Under the pieces are notes generated by a model. The model did not search any database, was not told the origin of the DNA, and saw only the letters and a program-made list of their open reading frames with translations. From Bathynomus jamesi (lineage: Eukaryota > Arthropoda > Malacostraca > Isopoda > Cirolanidae): a stretch of DNA of 64,000 nucleotides. A program made the position numbers and the translations under genes. Within the stretch, counting starts at the first letter, position 1, and every line of letters begins with the position of its first letter. Of this stretch, positions 10,667 to 21,179 are shown piece after piece. The stretch is taken from contig JAJOZX010000927.1 of the NCBI GenBank assembly GCA_023014485.1, positions 265,001-329,000 on the forward strand. Direction: 5' to 3'.

Positions 10667-11065
10667 TAAAGAAAATCTGTGAAAAACTGGTACATTCTGC
10701 AGTATGTATAAATCCTTAAAGACTTTTCTCCCACCGTATATATATAGTATGGTGGCGTTTGAGGAAAGAGGGTAATAGGTGGAGGGGAGGGGAGTACCAC
10801 AGAGGGAGAGGGGAGTGCCAAGAGGGAGGGGGTGGCAGTGCTACTATAAATATGCAGTATAGTTACCTAACCTAACGTACCCTAAGTTAACCTAAAATAA
10901 TAAAAAAAAATAGATATAAATGTGACATCATACTATGAACTTTAGCGGCCACCATTTAAAAGTTAAAAAGTAAAGTAAATTGAAAGTATATAAGGTTTAG
11001 AGACCACTTGATGTGATACATCACGCTGACCGAATGCTACTATGAATATAGTTATCTAACCTAAC

Positions 11066-12089
11066 CTAAGATATGTGGTACAACCACTTTTAATTAAATA
11101 TATTGCGCGCCCTGGTTTGTTTGTTCAAGGTGCTCTGCTTATCCATTCGGGTGGCCTTTCAATTTTACACGCGCAATTTTCTCGACTTACTTGAAGCCCA
11201 CTTTAAATTTCGAACTTTCAGCGTTAATTTACCCTCAGCTTACAAGAGAGGCCTATTGCAAGGTAGCATAAAAACAACATACTCCCTCGTATAAAGTTTA
11301 TTTGGTTTCACTCAAAATGGGACATAAATTCAAAAGAAGTTTACAGAGTACTGTTACAAATTTTGTTCAAAAACAAAATTTAAATTTAAAGAAAATGTTT
11401 GCGATTACTCAGGTTAAGCTTAAAATGAGTTTATACAGAGGAATTTTAGTTATGTGTGACCCGAGAGATAACACTTAATTCAAATTCCTTGAAATAAGTT
11501 CACTTACAAAACTTTTGGAAATTTAGTCTAAAGGTTCTGCGCGAGTTCCGCAGATTTGTTTCTTATAAAAAAAAGTCCGCCAATGAAATTTTCACAAGGT
11601 TTCAAAATTCCTGGGCGAACTCCACAGGTTTCCTCGAAAAACAAATTCACCACAAAATATCTGCTCAACACAAAAACTGTAAAATTATTCCCTGAGGAAA
11701 CATCATATTCAGCAAACTTACAAGTAAAAATTTAGCATGTGAACAGTAACTAAATTCAAGGATATTTTCACAAAGTTCTTTCTGCGGAATAACATTAAAC
11801 TCTTGACACCAAGTTCACGTGAAACAAGGAGATTCAAAATTTTCGAACAACATAAACAATTTTACAGTCAGCTTATAAAATCAAACAACGTTACAGATGT
11901 CAAAGATTTTTAAAGCCACTTCAACTTTAGAGGACAGAACTAAAACTGCTTATAAATCTAAATTACACCTTAAGATTACAAGGACTCCGCCTTACAGTAC
12001 CTTGAATGACATATCAAAAATATTTTCATTACATGACGTCATTCATACAAAAGTTTTTTATCCATACAAAATGAAAGGAGTTCTTCTTT
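11066..12089. other. Interior of the collapsed element, no gene recognised
   Basis: Short frames occur at 11103-11294 and 11897-12103, but neither has motifs, and composition is that of non-coding AT-rich DNA. If the parent was a Polinton, this is decayed interior. Confidence 0.4.
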
Positions 12090-12280
12090 CATTATTGCAC
12101 TAGCTTTTATATAGGAGTTGAAACTCTCTGGGTAACTAAGCCATTTTACCAAGTACATTTTTCATTTCTTCGAAACTTTTATTCCTAAGATTTTCTCCGT
12201 TATAAACGTCTTTTTCTGTAAATTGAACGTAGCCTTGTGCAGTTCTTCTATCCATATGTTTTGCTGGTCTCTGCTAGTTA
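12090..12280 (-). pseudogene. Relic of a Polinton integrase chromodomain
   Basis: The minus strand reads YLVKWLSYPESFNSYIKASAI, against YLVKWLGYPESFNTYIKADAI in the integrase at 24515-24763. Further upstream residues match only after a frameshift. This aromatic-cage chromodomain lies at the C-terminus of Polinton integrases and is thought to bind methylated histone tails. The catalytic core is not visible further right. Confidence 0.8.
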
Positions 12281-12509
12281 ATAAATATTATATGAAACTG
12301 TTGAGTATTATTTCTAAAAAGAATTGGATGTATTTTACAGAGCAGTGAGAATGTAATTATTTCCACCATTTATTGTATGTTTACTATAGCAACAGAAAAT
12401 AATGTTTTGGCATGTTTATAAATATTGTATGCAATGGTGTTTCTATTTACTCCACATTCATTTTTTAAATTATGTCTATGTATGCGATGTTTTGTTCTTA
12501 AACACCGCA

Positions 12510-12550
12510 GCTCTGTGTGTGTGTGTGTGTGGTGTGTGTGTGTGTGTGCC
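12510..12550. repeat. (TG)n microsatellite
   Basis: About 40 bases of TG dinucleotides with two interruptions. Confidence 0.9.
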
Positions 12551-13069
12551 AGATGATTGAAGCTGGCCAGCCAGGTTAGCTTGTGGGCGCAGTCGTGTCC
12601 GATGGTAATGGATACACAGAAGCGCTCGGTCTCATTCAGTGGCATGTATATTTTCTTATTATTAATATTAGTGTTATGCCTAAGGCAGTGTTGCCGGTGG
12701 CCACTACCAATTTATATTCATAGTAGCATTAGGTCAGCGTGCTGCATTACAACAAGTGGCCTCTAAACCTTATATCCTTTCAAATTTCTTTTCACTTTTT
12801 TATCTTTAAAAATGTGGCAGCCAAAGGTCATAGTATGACATGACATTTATATATATTTATATATTTATTTTCTATTTTTTTTTTTTTTTTTTTATCGTTT
12901 TTAATCAAAAACCATTAACGAATTAAGATTTCATCAGGGTCTAAAATTTTTATGTACTGGCATTCTTTTTCCCCATTTTCTCTTGTCTCCCCCACCCCCT
13001 TTCCTCTTTCCCTCTTTCCCCTTCCTTTACCCTCTCATCCCCCATTACCTCCTCTCCTCAAATGCCACC

Positions 13070-13071
<2 letters not shown>

Positions 13072-13121
<50 letters not shown>
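13072..13121. repeat. (TA)n microsatellite
   Basis: Alternating T and A over about 50 bases, between the collapsed element and the next hAT. Confidence 0.95.
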
Positions 13122-13125
<4 letters not shown>

Positions 13126-13128
13126 TGC

Positions 13129-13889
13129 TCGAAATGGACGGCAACGCGGGGGTGTGCACACCCCCACTTCTCTCAATTGGTCAGCAGCACACCCTTACTT
13201 CTTTGCTGGAAAGAAAAAAAGAATTAATAAAAAACTTAGAAGTTTTAGATCCTGTGAAGTGGTCTATGGATGAAGATATTTGCTTTGGTGACAAAAGCAT
13301 TCGTTTCTTGAGTGATGAGTTTCGAGTGCCATCAAAAGATTCTGCGCGAGGATTTAGAGAATATATTGAAAATAAAGGAAAGATGTACCGCCTAGAGCAG
13401 GCGTGGGCAACCCTTGGCACGCGTGCCAAACGTGGCACGCCAACGACTTTTTCCGGCACGCGATTCCCCGGGCTCACCTTAAAAAAATTAAAATAAATAA
13501 ATATCCAAATTCTTCGCTGAGTTTTATATTTTAACTTAATGTTTTCTGCTAAAAAATGGTAAAGATTAACTTTTGCATCAAAGATTTGACGATTTTGGCA
13601 CGCTCACTTAAAAAGGTTGCCCACCCCTGGCCTAGAGCCTAGACTAAAATCATTATTAGCGGCAATAAATTCAGTAATTATTTCAACGAGCGAATGTGAA
13701 CGCTCAATCAGCCGCATGAATCTCACTATTACATCAGCGAGAAATTGTATAAAAATTGATGCAGCATCCAAATTACTTTTCCTTAAGATTGCAGGACCAC
13801 CACAACTTCTCTTCAAACCAGAAGACTATGCAAGAAAATGGAATGCAAAAGGAAAACGGGATGCGGATTATGCAGCTTTGCCAAGCTAG
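13129..13889 (+). pseudogene. hAT transposase C-terminal part, interrupted
   Basis: From about 13129 to 13397 the frame is open (LERKKELIKNLEVLDPVKW, FLSDEFRVP). It resumes after the MITE with the dimerisation region: STSECERSISRMNLTITSARN, then LLFLKIAGPPQLLFKPEDYA. The order E-R-x-x-S-x-MN, then GPP, is typical of the KIAA1586/ZMYM-associated hAT lineage. The frame stops at 13889. Confidence 0.8.
13398..13629. mobile_element. hAT MITE with perfect 8 bp target duplication
   Basis: The ends are CAGGCGTGGGCAACC and GGTTGCCCACCCCTG. The octamer gcctagag lies at both 13390-13397 and 13630-13637, a perfect target duplication. It is 232 bases with no coding content, and it splits the hAT transposase remnant, so it is younger than that element. 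Confidence 0.95.
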
Positions 13890-14360
13890 AAAACCTGAAG
13901 CAGTAATTCCTACGGGATATGAGTCACTTTTTAAATTATTTCAATGTAGCATATTTTTTTTTGTTTAAAAAATATTATTGAATAAATTTGCATTTTAATT
14001 ACTTATTTTTATATTTTAAATACTTATTTTATATTCTATGCCATAGACAAAAAAAAAATTATATAAATATCTTGATGTAATCAATTATATGCAATTAAAT
14101 AGAGATTTATAAATGCATTTTTATGTCCCTTTACACGAATAAAAAAAATTAACCATATATTAACTTATTTTGTAACATATAATGAACAAAACTAATAGCT
14201 AATTTTTAAAATTTAATACGGTTTTGTATGCTTGAAAAATTGAGCTAAACTTAAGTATCGTGTTAGAATGCCTTTTTAAAAATGTATTGTTCTTAAAATA
14301 TGAGAGGCAACGCTAACCAAAATTTTTGAAAGACAACACCCTTGCTTTAAAATTTCCACT

Positions 14361-14402
14361 GTGTATATATATATATATATATAATATATATATATATATA
14401 TA

Positions 14403-14466
<64 letters not shown>
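14361..14466. repeat. (TA)n followed by (GA)n
   Basis: Compound microsatellite, interrupted alternating TA then GA, directly in front of the SINE. Confidence 0.95.
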
Positions 14467-14700
14467 TGGTGTAGTGGTTAGCATCGCTGACTACGAATCC
14501 ATCGGCCCCAGGTTCGATTCCTGGTGACGGCAGGCGGCGCGCAGCTATCCCAGCCGTTCATCCTTCCAAACACTAAAAATTGGTTGGTAAATAAATGGGT
14601 ACCCTGAGTAGCCTAATGGTTAAGACACTGGGCTGCTGATCGGGAGGTCGTGAGATCGAGTCTGGGCAAGAACTTTGTAATTTCTGACCGCCCATGGTGG
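14467..14700 (+). mobile_element. tRNA-derived SINE with two tRNA-like units
   Basis: The first unit has an A-box-like TAGTGGTTAGC at about 14472 and a perfect B box GGTTCGATTCC at 14511-14521. The second unit begins near 14597 with GGGTACCCTGAGTAGCC and TAATGGTTAAG (A-box-like), and has GAGATCGAGTC as B-box-like. A linker with CAGGCGGCGCGC joins them. The family recurs inverted at about 18230-18378 and as a scrap at 16427-16450. RNA polymerase III promoters drive such elements and a LINE supplies reverse transcriptase. Confidence 0.75.
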
Positions 14701-15561
14701 GTCGTGGTTCCCATTCCACATGAAGCTGTAGGAGTCGTGTGACAGATCGAACAAGGGCATTGCTCATTTTAGGCTTGGCAACTTTTAAACGAAGCCAGAG
14801 GGAGAAAAAGTTCCTAGAAAAGAAATTATGGAAGTGAGTTACACTCCTCAGTAAAAGGCGAAGGCCATTGCGTGTTATTCTACCTGCAACAAAAAAAGGT
14901 CCCAAAACAAGACATTAATTTGAACATTTGTTGTATTTCTAATACGTTACTTTTGTAAATTTAATTTAAAATAAATTTTCATACGAGACCAGACTTACGG
15001 AACTCCCTGAATAAGTGATTATAAGCAAATTGAATTAATAATTGAAAATAATTAACAAACCCCTTTAATAATGAGTATAGCTGCGAATTATTAATAAAAA
15101 GGTAAGTATAGGCAAAAGGAGTGGTTTAGGTCTAGAAATATTTTTAGGGATTGGTATAGCTATAAAAATGTTTTTTTAGGGATAGGTACGAGTATATAAA
15201 TTTGTTAGGTATTAGGTTTAGATTTATGTCTTAGAAATATTTTTTTATGTATTGGTTTAGGTATAAAAATAAGTTTTTGAAAGGGTAGGCATAGGAATAT
15301 TTTGCAGTGCCTGCCCATCCCTAGTTATTTAATTTTTGGTTTTCAAATAACTACAAATACCTGTTTGGCGCTAATGACCTTAATATTACAACGTTCTCAA
15401 GATTACCATCAAATTATACTGTAACTATTCAATCTATTTATTTTAAAGGAACATTTAACCAAAATAATTAAATTTTTGAAGTTACTCTCTAAGTTATATT
15501 TAAATTTTTAAAATATTCTTTGTGGCATTTATGGTATCACCATTTTTAATCTTTATTACAG
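14701..15561. other. No gene recognised; probable intron
   Basis: AT-rich, with G-rich short tandem words around 15110-15300 (variants of a TTTAGGTATAGG motif). It lies upstream of an SLC46-like exon and could be its intron. Confidence 0.4.
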
Positions 15562-15642
15562 GTAGCGTTTTTGGAATTGGCTCTCCATTGGCACCGATAG
15601 CAATTCGATCTCAAATATCAAAACTGGCGTACGAAGATGTAG
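15562..15642 (+). CDS. SLC46-type transporter, internal exon
   Basis: The exon begins after TTATTACAG and encodes SVFGIGSPLAPIAIRSQISK, then LAYEDV. This resembles the loop between transmembrane helices 10 and 11 of SLC46 (folate and other small-molecule) transporters, where IRS..SKL..ED.G is conserved. The donor is GCAAGT, a permitted GC-AG variant. The phase (one base left over) fits the next exon at 16091, giving DVGQVYAVM across the junction. I infer a host gene on the plus strand whose earlier exons are upstream or lost. Confidence 0.65.
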
Positions 15643-16090
15643 GCAAGTTAAAAACAACGATATTTGTTATTGATTAATTAACTTCATTTATTTAATATTT
15701 TTATCCGTGACTAACATGCAGATCCATTTCAAATCTTGTTTTCCCGCGGTTGAATGTCCTCGAAAAATAATGATGTTTGGGATGTTAATAGTAATAGGTC
15801 AGGAGGGCCAGACACTGGCCCAGCTCTCAGGCCAACTAAAGCGGCCTATTGCGCTCACTCCTGGATTATTATTATTATCAGCATCATGGAGATTCGAATC
15901 CCTGATCTCAGTGTCTTCAATTCGATTATAGGGAAACGGTGTTACTCTCTGAGCTACAGACGCTGGCTTGTGATCGTTTAACTTCTTTCGTAACAGCAAA
16001 GATCACATGACATACCTCAGACTGGCTTGGGACAGTCGCTGGATTGGATAGAATGTTTATATTATTATATTTAAAATTATTTCTTATAAG

Positions 16091-16247
16091 GGCAAGTGTA
16101 TGCTGTGATGGCCGTAGGTGAAACGCTTTTGCCATTCGCGAGTGCCCCCATTTACAACGGTATCTATGAAGCCACCGTGGATGGATACCCAGGAGCGTTT
16201 TATCTGTTCTCTCTGACTTTGAACGTATTTATGGGACTTTGTTTCAT
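16091..16247 (+). CDS. SLC46-type transporter, exon for helices 11-12
   Basis: The exon follows TTTCTTATAAG and ends at a GTAAGT donor. It encodes QVYAVMAVGETLLPFASAPI, then YNGIYEATVDGYPGAFYLFS and a hydrophobic stretch ending MGLCFM. The pattern Q-V-x-A..E.L.P..A.P.Y..IY..T...PGAFY is that of SLC46 major-facilitator proteins (proton-coupled folate transporter relatives), at the last two membrane helices. It ends in phase 2. The frame is intact and codon use is ordinary, so this looks like a functional host exon. Confidence 0.72.
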
Positions 16248-16494
16248 GTAAGTTTGTAGCTACAAATTTAGACTGTTTAGTCACGTCTGAACTGAAAAAT
16301 ATATTGATAACTTTAAAAGGACATTATTTATGAAATAGTTCAGGGGTATTGAGTTGCATATCGGAAAAATTTTGTACCTAATTTATATTTCTATGTTAGC
16401 AGTTTTATGCTTTTTGTGAAGCCCTTCCATTGGTTGGTAAATAAATAGATAACACAAAAGTCCGCCAGATGAGGTGGGATGGTGCAAAAGGATC

Positions 16495-16790
16495 AGTAGT
16501 ATGGGCGAAAAATGCACGAGTGCAATGCAATGTTGCAAATGTTGATCAATGTTGCAAAGGGGGGTGTTGAAAACGGGGGGTTGTTGAAAGGGGAGGGCCC
16601 GGAGGGGTCTTGCAAAAATAAGAGTCGAGAGGACCAGCATCTGTTATATAGAGGGTCTGGAGTTGCCAGATACCACTTTTTTATTTCTGGAGGGGTTGCC
16701 ACTTATTTATTTATTTATTTATATAAGGAGAGGGTTGCCAGGCAGCACCATTTATTTTAATTATATTATTTATTAAAGGCAAGAGAGACG
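16495..16790. repeat. Left inverted terminal repeat of the Polinton (candidate)
   Basis: It matches the reverse complement of about 33960-34571 in blocks: GTTGCAAATGTTGATCAA, GGGTCTTGCAA, AGAGGGTCTGGAGTTGCCAG, and GAGTTGCCAG-like words. Indels separate the blocks, and the left copy is shorter. The possible alternative is a dispersed repeat present twice by chance in opposite orientation. Confidence 0.6.
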
Positions 16791-16934
16791 CTCTCCTTAA
16801 TTTTCTCAGCAAAAGAACTAATTAAAACACATTTAAACGAAGCCCAATATTAACAATAGAAGAAATATAATTTATCCGAAATAAATAAAACACCAAATTG
16901 ACAACAGAAAATAACTACATTTTTTATATATACA

Positions 16935-17202
16935 ACCAAAAGAATTAAATGAGAAGTCTATATATATTTTTATATTATTTTTATAAAGAAATTTCAGCGA
17001 AATCAAAGTAATTGACAAAAGAATTAAATGAGAAGTCTATATATACTTTTATAATATTGCTTTTATAAGAATTTTCCGCGAAATCAAAGTAATTGAGGAA
17101 TCGCAGTTCCTTTTTCTTCGTACTTTCATGCTAGTATATTTAATTAACAATAAAAGAAAAATCCATGCAATATAATAATTGCACACTATATATTATATAT
17201 AT

Positions 17203-17265
<63 letters not shown>

Positions 17266-17345
17266 TAATTCATAAATAAAACTATATATACTTTTATATT
17301 ATTCTATTTTTTATAAAGAAAATTCCGAGAATTCAAAGTTAATTA
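16935..17345. repeat. Tandem repeat, about 82 bp unit, two to three copies
   Basis: Units at about 16935-17015 and 17017-17097 share AAAAGAATTAAATGAGAAGT, CTATATATA and GCGAAATCAAAGTAATTGA. A third, diverged unit lies at about 17275-17345 beyond a (TA)n tract (17193-17263). Confidence 0.8.
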
Positions 17346-17603
17346 AATGTTAATTTTTATAAAAAACAAAGTAAAATACATTTACATTAAATGACTTCGC
17401 TTCCCAACCAAGCCAGAAAAGTGTAACGAGGTAAATTCGATACGCAAAAACTCGAGGTTACTCCAAAAGGCTAGAATGGGATGTGGTTTGACCCACATTT
17501 CGTCCCAAAAACTGGTTTCCGTCTCCATTCACTCCATATATTGTTTTCATCATTATTATCATTACTAGTGCTTTTGAATGTAAAAAGATTTTAAAATCTA
17601 TTT

Positions 17604-17610
<7 letters not shown>

Positions 17611-17656
<46 letters not shown>

Positions 17657-17669
17657 ATATACTGAAGAC

Positions 17670-17702
<33 letters not shown>
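17611..17702. repeat. (GA)n and (CA)n microsatellites
   Basis: About 42 bases of GA, then, after a short gap, about 30 bases of CA. Confidence 0.95.
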
Positions 17703-17703
<1 letters not shown>

Positions 17704-17715
17704 TTATTGATTTTA

Positions 17716-17907
17716 TTTTGATCAGAAATCAACTTAAAGGAGTTGACTCGTGTTATACAATCTTTTCGTTTTGAAGAAACGCACGTCGTGGACCTGAATA
17801 CGGAGGTAGAAGTTTTACCGAGCAGTCAGCCCAGCGATTGCCATATTATTACGTACTGTGATTTCAAGAAGGTCAAGCTTATCGCGCCTCTTCTCGAGTT
17901 AGCCTGA
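17716..17907 (+). CDS. Possible alternative terminal exon, paralog of 21180-21255
   Basis: An open frame reads LTRVIQSFRFEET, continues HVVDLNTEVEVLPSS, and stops at 17905-17907. The first 13 residues are identical to those in the exon at 21180. A plausible acceptor TTTTGATCAG precedes it, but it would enter in phase 1 whereas the SLC46 exon at 16091 ends in phase 2. So it is either used with another upstream exon or is a decayed duplicate. About 39 bases are nearly identical between the two. Confidence 0.4.
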
Positions 17908-18229
17908 TGAAGTAGTGAGTTGGCTTCTTGTACTCTCCACCTCATAGGTACATCCGACTCATCGGTGTTTGCATGTACCAGGCGTCTAATCTTCTTTTGC
18001 ACTCCATGGATTTTAGTTCCTACCTTTTTTCCGTACCGTAACAGTTGAAATTTCTGTGTTAAACTTCATATAAAAACCAAGTGACTTCTCCTAAAACTTA
18101 CTACATTATTACCCCCCTGTCCCATCCTTCATGCATTAAAAATATTCTAATTTATTGGTAACCTTCGATTAACATCCCCCCGAATTGTTCATTCTGACGA
18201 AGGTCAAACTTTTCACTCCACCTTAGACC

Positions 18230-18378
18230 TTCAGTTTAACGTGGAATCCGAAACACCAGCAACACAACGTCTTAACTACTAGGTCACCCAGGGTACCCAT
18301 TTATCTACCAACCAATTGTGCGAAAGGATGATCGTTTCACCGCGCGCCGGCTGCCGTCACCGGGTCTCGATCCCCGAT
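18230..18378 (-). mobile_element. SINE fragment, same family as 14467
   Basis: The reverse complement contains GGGATCGAGACCCGGTGACG, GGCGCGCGG, TTGGTTGGTAGATAAATGGG and TACCCTGGGTGACC. These follow the order of 14505-14640. It lacks the first A box. It is diverged by several substitutions. Confidence 0.72.
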
Positions 18379-18399
18379 GAACTCTGAAACTATTATTTT

Positions 18400-18740
18400 T
18401 ATTATACTTCATTTTGTACAAAAATAACTAAATCCTGTTGTATCTCTACAAAAACATTCTGCTTGTAGAGAACTTCTAGATTTCTTATTTTTCTAATGAT
18501 CTTTGTGTCATCGGATGTTACTGCGCTATCTCTGATAATGATCTATGCCAGGATTATGAAGAGTAGCTGCGTTAAAACTGTTTCCTGTGGTACTGAGCTG
18601 AGATGCTCTGACGAAGATATTCCAGTAACGATTTGCCACCGCTCAAATTATATGTCCATTTCCATATCCAAAATGGGGAAAGTTGAGGATCGAGTAGTAT
18701 GCTTGCAAATATTAATGCAAAATATTGTCGTGACAGAGCG
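18400..18740 (-). pseudogene. Fragment of a CR1-like LINE reverse transcriptase
   Basis: The segment matches part of the reverse transcriptase at 56400-56660 in the same (minus) orientation, for example around CCTGTGGTACTGAGCTG (the PQGT block) and TTGTGTCATCGGATGTTACT (the F-A-D-D block). Stops interrupt it in every frame. It lies next to the SINE copy. Confidence 0.65.
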
Positions 18741-19378
18741 TGCAAGTGAACAATTCACTCATACACCTTGAGATGTGAGCATTGAAAATAAATCTACGGA
18801 GAGAATGAACAGATAAAGACACCATTAGTTGTGAAGGCGACCAATCAGGACGTCCAAAGCGTGGGTTTGTTATATCGGTGTTACGATTGGTACACAAATT
18901 TAACATATCTCCGCCCAGTTACATTGACAACCAATCAGCAAACTTACAAACCCCCCTATTAGTCTTTTGGGGGTAGTGCTAGGTGATCATGCACATAAAA
19001 GTGAGCATTTTCAGCTGGAACTCACAGCAATTATTTTCACCAGTGAATAAACAAACACATTCCCTCCGTCATAAGTCATTCACAAGAACTTTACAGTTTA
19101 CCGGATTTAAATGAAGATGAAGACACTGTCGCATTGTCTACAATTAATCTTTTAACGCAGCCGACCGGGACGGATTATTTCCAATGCAAACCGTTGATGA
19201 TATTTGCAATGACGCTCCTTACGATCCGACGCAAGGGACTGTCGTGGAAATGTAAGTGTTTATGTGCCTGTAATTTTATTTATTATTTTTTTTAGCAATT
19301 TATTCGCGAACTTGTTATTTATTTTAGTGTACTTGTCATTAGGAGAAAGAGCACTGTTCTGACTTATTTCATCATATA
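18741..19378. other. Unexplained segment with an exon-like end
   Basis: No known family recognised. At about 19162-19252 a frame reads RDGLFPMQTVDDICNDAPYD, then PTQGTVVE, and meets a GTAAGT donor at about 19253. It could be a first coding exon of an unknown gene or transposon. Confidence 0.3.
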
Positions 19379-20791
19379 TACCGTATATTTCGGTGGATAA
19401 GGCGACCTTCGGATAAGACGAGGCCAGAATTCAGTCTAAATTTCATGTGTTAAGCTCTTATCTGTGGTATAAGACGACCCCCAAAATTTGAGTCGTGTTG
19501 ACTCAAATGGTGGGCGTGGCCGGTAGGTGGGTGAAGCATCCTCACAAAGCGACTCAGACTCACGGTTCAGTCTGTTGCTAGCTTCTGTCCAAACCAGTTT
19601 AAAAATTTTATTCAAATTGTGCCCATGAGCCACCAGTAAAACGAAGAAAGTATGAAGCAAGTTTTAAGTTAAAAATCATTGAACTGGCCAAAGAATCGAA
19701 CAACTGTGCTGCTGCAAGGACATTTGACATAACTGAGAAGATGGTAAGAGAGTGGAGAAAGAATGAAGATGTTTTAAGAAAAATGCCAAAGAAAAATGTT
19801 CGATGAGAAGAGGAATCACGCGTTGGCCAGATTTGGAAAATCACATTGCAGAATGGGTACTCGAACAGAGGCAGGATGGCTATATCGTCACAAGAAATAT
19901 GATCAGAGCATATGCACTGAAGTGGGCAAGGTCAAACCCACAACAGAGTAGAGAATTTAAAGCAACAGCAGGCTGGTGCAACCGTTTCATGAACAGAAAA
20001 AATCTGGTAATACGGCAGAAAACAAAAATTGCTCAGAAACTACCAACAGATCTTGAGCATAAAGTTACCAGTTTTCACGAAGTTAAAACCCATGGTCATC
20101 TTCAAGCGCAAAACTAAGCCTAAAATAAAATTCCCATCAAGTGTTTTTGTACATTTTCATGAAAAAGGATGGATGAATGAGGATGGTGTAAAATTATGGA
20201 TAGACAATGTGTGGAACAGGCGGCCAGGCGGTCTACACAAGGACCGCAGTTTGTTGGTCTGGGATATGTTTCGCAGTCATGTAACTGAGAACACTAAAAC
20301 TCGATTAGCACGAAATAATACTGAGATCGCTGTTATACCAGGTGGTTTGACTTCTCTACTACAACCACTAGACGTCTGCCTGAACAAGCCATTAAAGATC
20401 ATATGCGTGAAGAATGGAATAATTGGATGATGAATGGTGAAAAATCTTTCACAAAAGGTGATGCTATGCGTGCTGCATCACTTGATGTACTGTGTGATTT
20501 CGTGATCAAAGCATGGGATAAAGTGAAGGTAGAGACTGTAATAAAATCTTTCAAAAAGTGCGGTATCTCTAATGCAATGGATGGTACGGAGGATGATTTC
20601 TTGTGGGACACTTAAAATTAAATAAAATTAAAATTACCTAATAAATTGTATCATTGAACCTATCTACTGGTATTTTGAGTAGAATTTTAAGGTCACTTTT
20701 TTTGTATCTGTCTGGCCTATAAGACGACCCATGGTTTTGGGGCGTCTTTTTGAAGATTCAAGTGTCCTCTTATGCGCCGAAATATACGGTA
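19379..20791 (+). mobile_element. Pogo/Tigger-type element
   Basis: The termini are inverted: TACCGTATATTTCGG at 19379 and CCGAAATATACGGTA ending at 20791. The flanking TA is consistent with pogo targeting. The interior has a CENP-B/jerky-type transposase remnant. (TA)n expansion adjoins the right end. Confidence 0.9.
19630..20615 (+). pseudogene. Pogo/Tigger transposase, degraded
   Basis: The N-terminal HTH region (KIIELAKESNNCAAARTFDI, MVREWRKNEDVL) is followed by the CENP-B-type DNA-binding half (WPDLENHIAEWVLEQRQDGY, AGWCNRFMNRKNL). A deletion removes the first part of the DDE domain. Then come LLVWDMFRSHVTE (second aspartate) and NTEIAVIPGGLTSLLQPLD, with QPLD typical of pogo, and a tail with WNNWMMNGE. 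There are at least three frame changes. Confidence 0.88.
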
Positions 20792-20800
20792 TATATATAT

Positions 20801-20842
<42 letters not shown>
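20789..20842. repeat. (TA)n microsatellite
   Basis: About 54 bases of alternating T and A with one interruption, at the right end of the pogo copy. Confidence 0.95.
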
Positions 20843-20846
<4 letters not shown>

Positions 20847-21179
20847 GGTTGTAGTAATTCATCTCATTACATTTTATTGAAAATGCTTCATTTAAATAGC
20901 AGGTATCCGCAATTATAGATTAGTTTGCAATTAATATTATGCTAAAGTCCTGTTTTGATTCGTTGAATTTTTTATAACATTCCTTTGCAAGTTTTAAATA
21001 ATTTTATAAATTCCATAATAAATGAAATGTTATTTGGCATTTTCTCTTAAAGAAACTTCTCTGAGCGGTTGAAAGATATCTTCACATTGTAATACTCTGC
21101 ATATGTTTAAGCAATTGGGTTTTTATTAAAAAAGATTCAGTATGAACTAATCAAATTAATTATTCTTTCTCCTTTAAAG

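Larger units (their letters stand above)
7199..10744 (+). mobile_element. Tc1-like element, interrupted by a hAT and a mariner
   Basis: Inverted ends of about 40 bases lie at about 7199-7240 and 10703-10744, sharing GGTGGGAG, AAAGTCTTT, AGGAT and TTATAC. A Tc1-type transposase remnant (9747-10666) reads toward the right end. The left half was opened by a hAT copy at 7359-8146 and a mariner-type gene at 8193-9218. A second pair of similar words (AGTATTGTG at 9328 and 9473) offers another possible left end for the Tc1 gene, so the outer limits are moderately certain. Confidence 0.6.
10745..13070. mobile_element. Collapsed element with over 300 bp inverted ends and a Polinton integrase relic
   Basis: 10748-11065 and 12690-13070 are inverted copies of each other. 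Shared words include GGTGGC..TTTGAGG, ATATAAGGTTTAGAG, CCACTTG, CACGCTGACC and ATGCTACTATGAATATA. Between them, a minus-strand piece at 12090-12280 matches the chromodomain end of the Polinton integrase at 24515-24763. Long inverted ends plus this domain suggest an internally deleted Polinton of a different family from the one at 16495-34571. (TA)n lies against both ends. Confidence 0.55.
13123..14360 (+). mobile_element. hAT element, deleted, split by a MITE
   Basis: The left end reads CAGTGCTCGAAAT at about 13123, and the right end TTTCCACTG at about 14358. These short inverted ends lie between two (TA)n tracts, so the target duplication cannot be judged. The interior encodes only the C-terminal part of a hAT transposase, cut in two by the MITE at 13398-13629. 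Confidence 0.65.

Noticed and set aside
12952..13273. Several open frames of 90-96 codons
   Set aside because: They run through a C/T-rich stretch and (TA)n, giving runs of P/L and IYIY; the only real coding part is the hAT remnant starting near 13129.
14467..14540. Functional tRNA gene
   Set aside because: It has a good B box, but no complete cloverleaf could be folded by eye, and it is embedded in a repeated SINE with a second tRNA-like unit.
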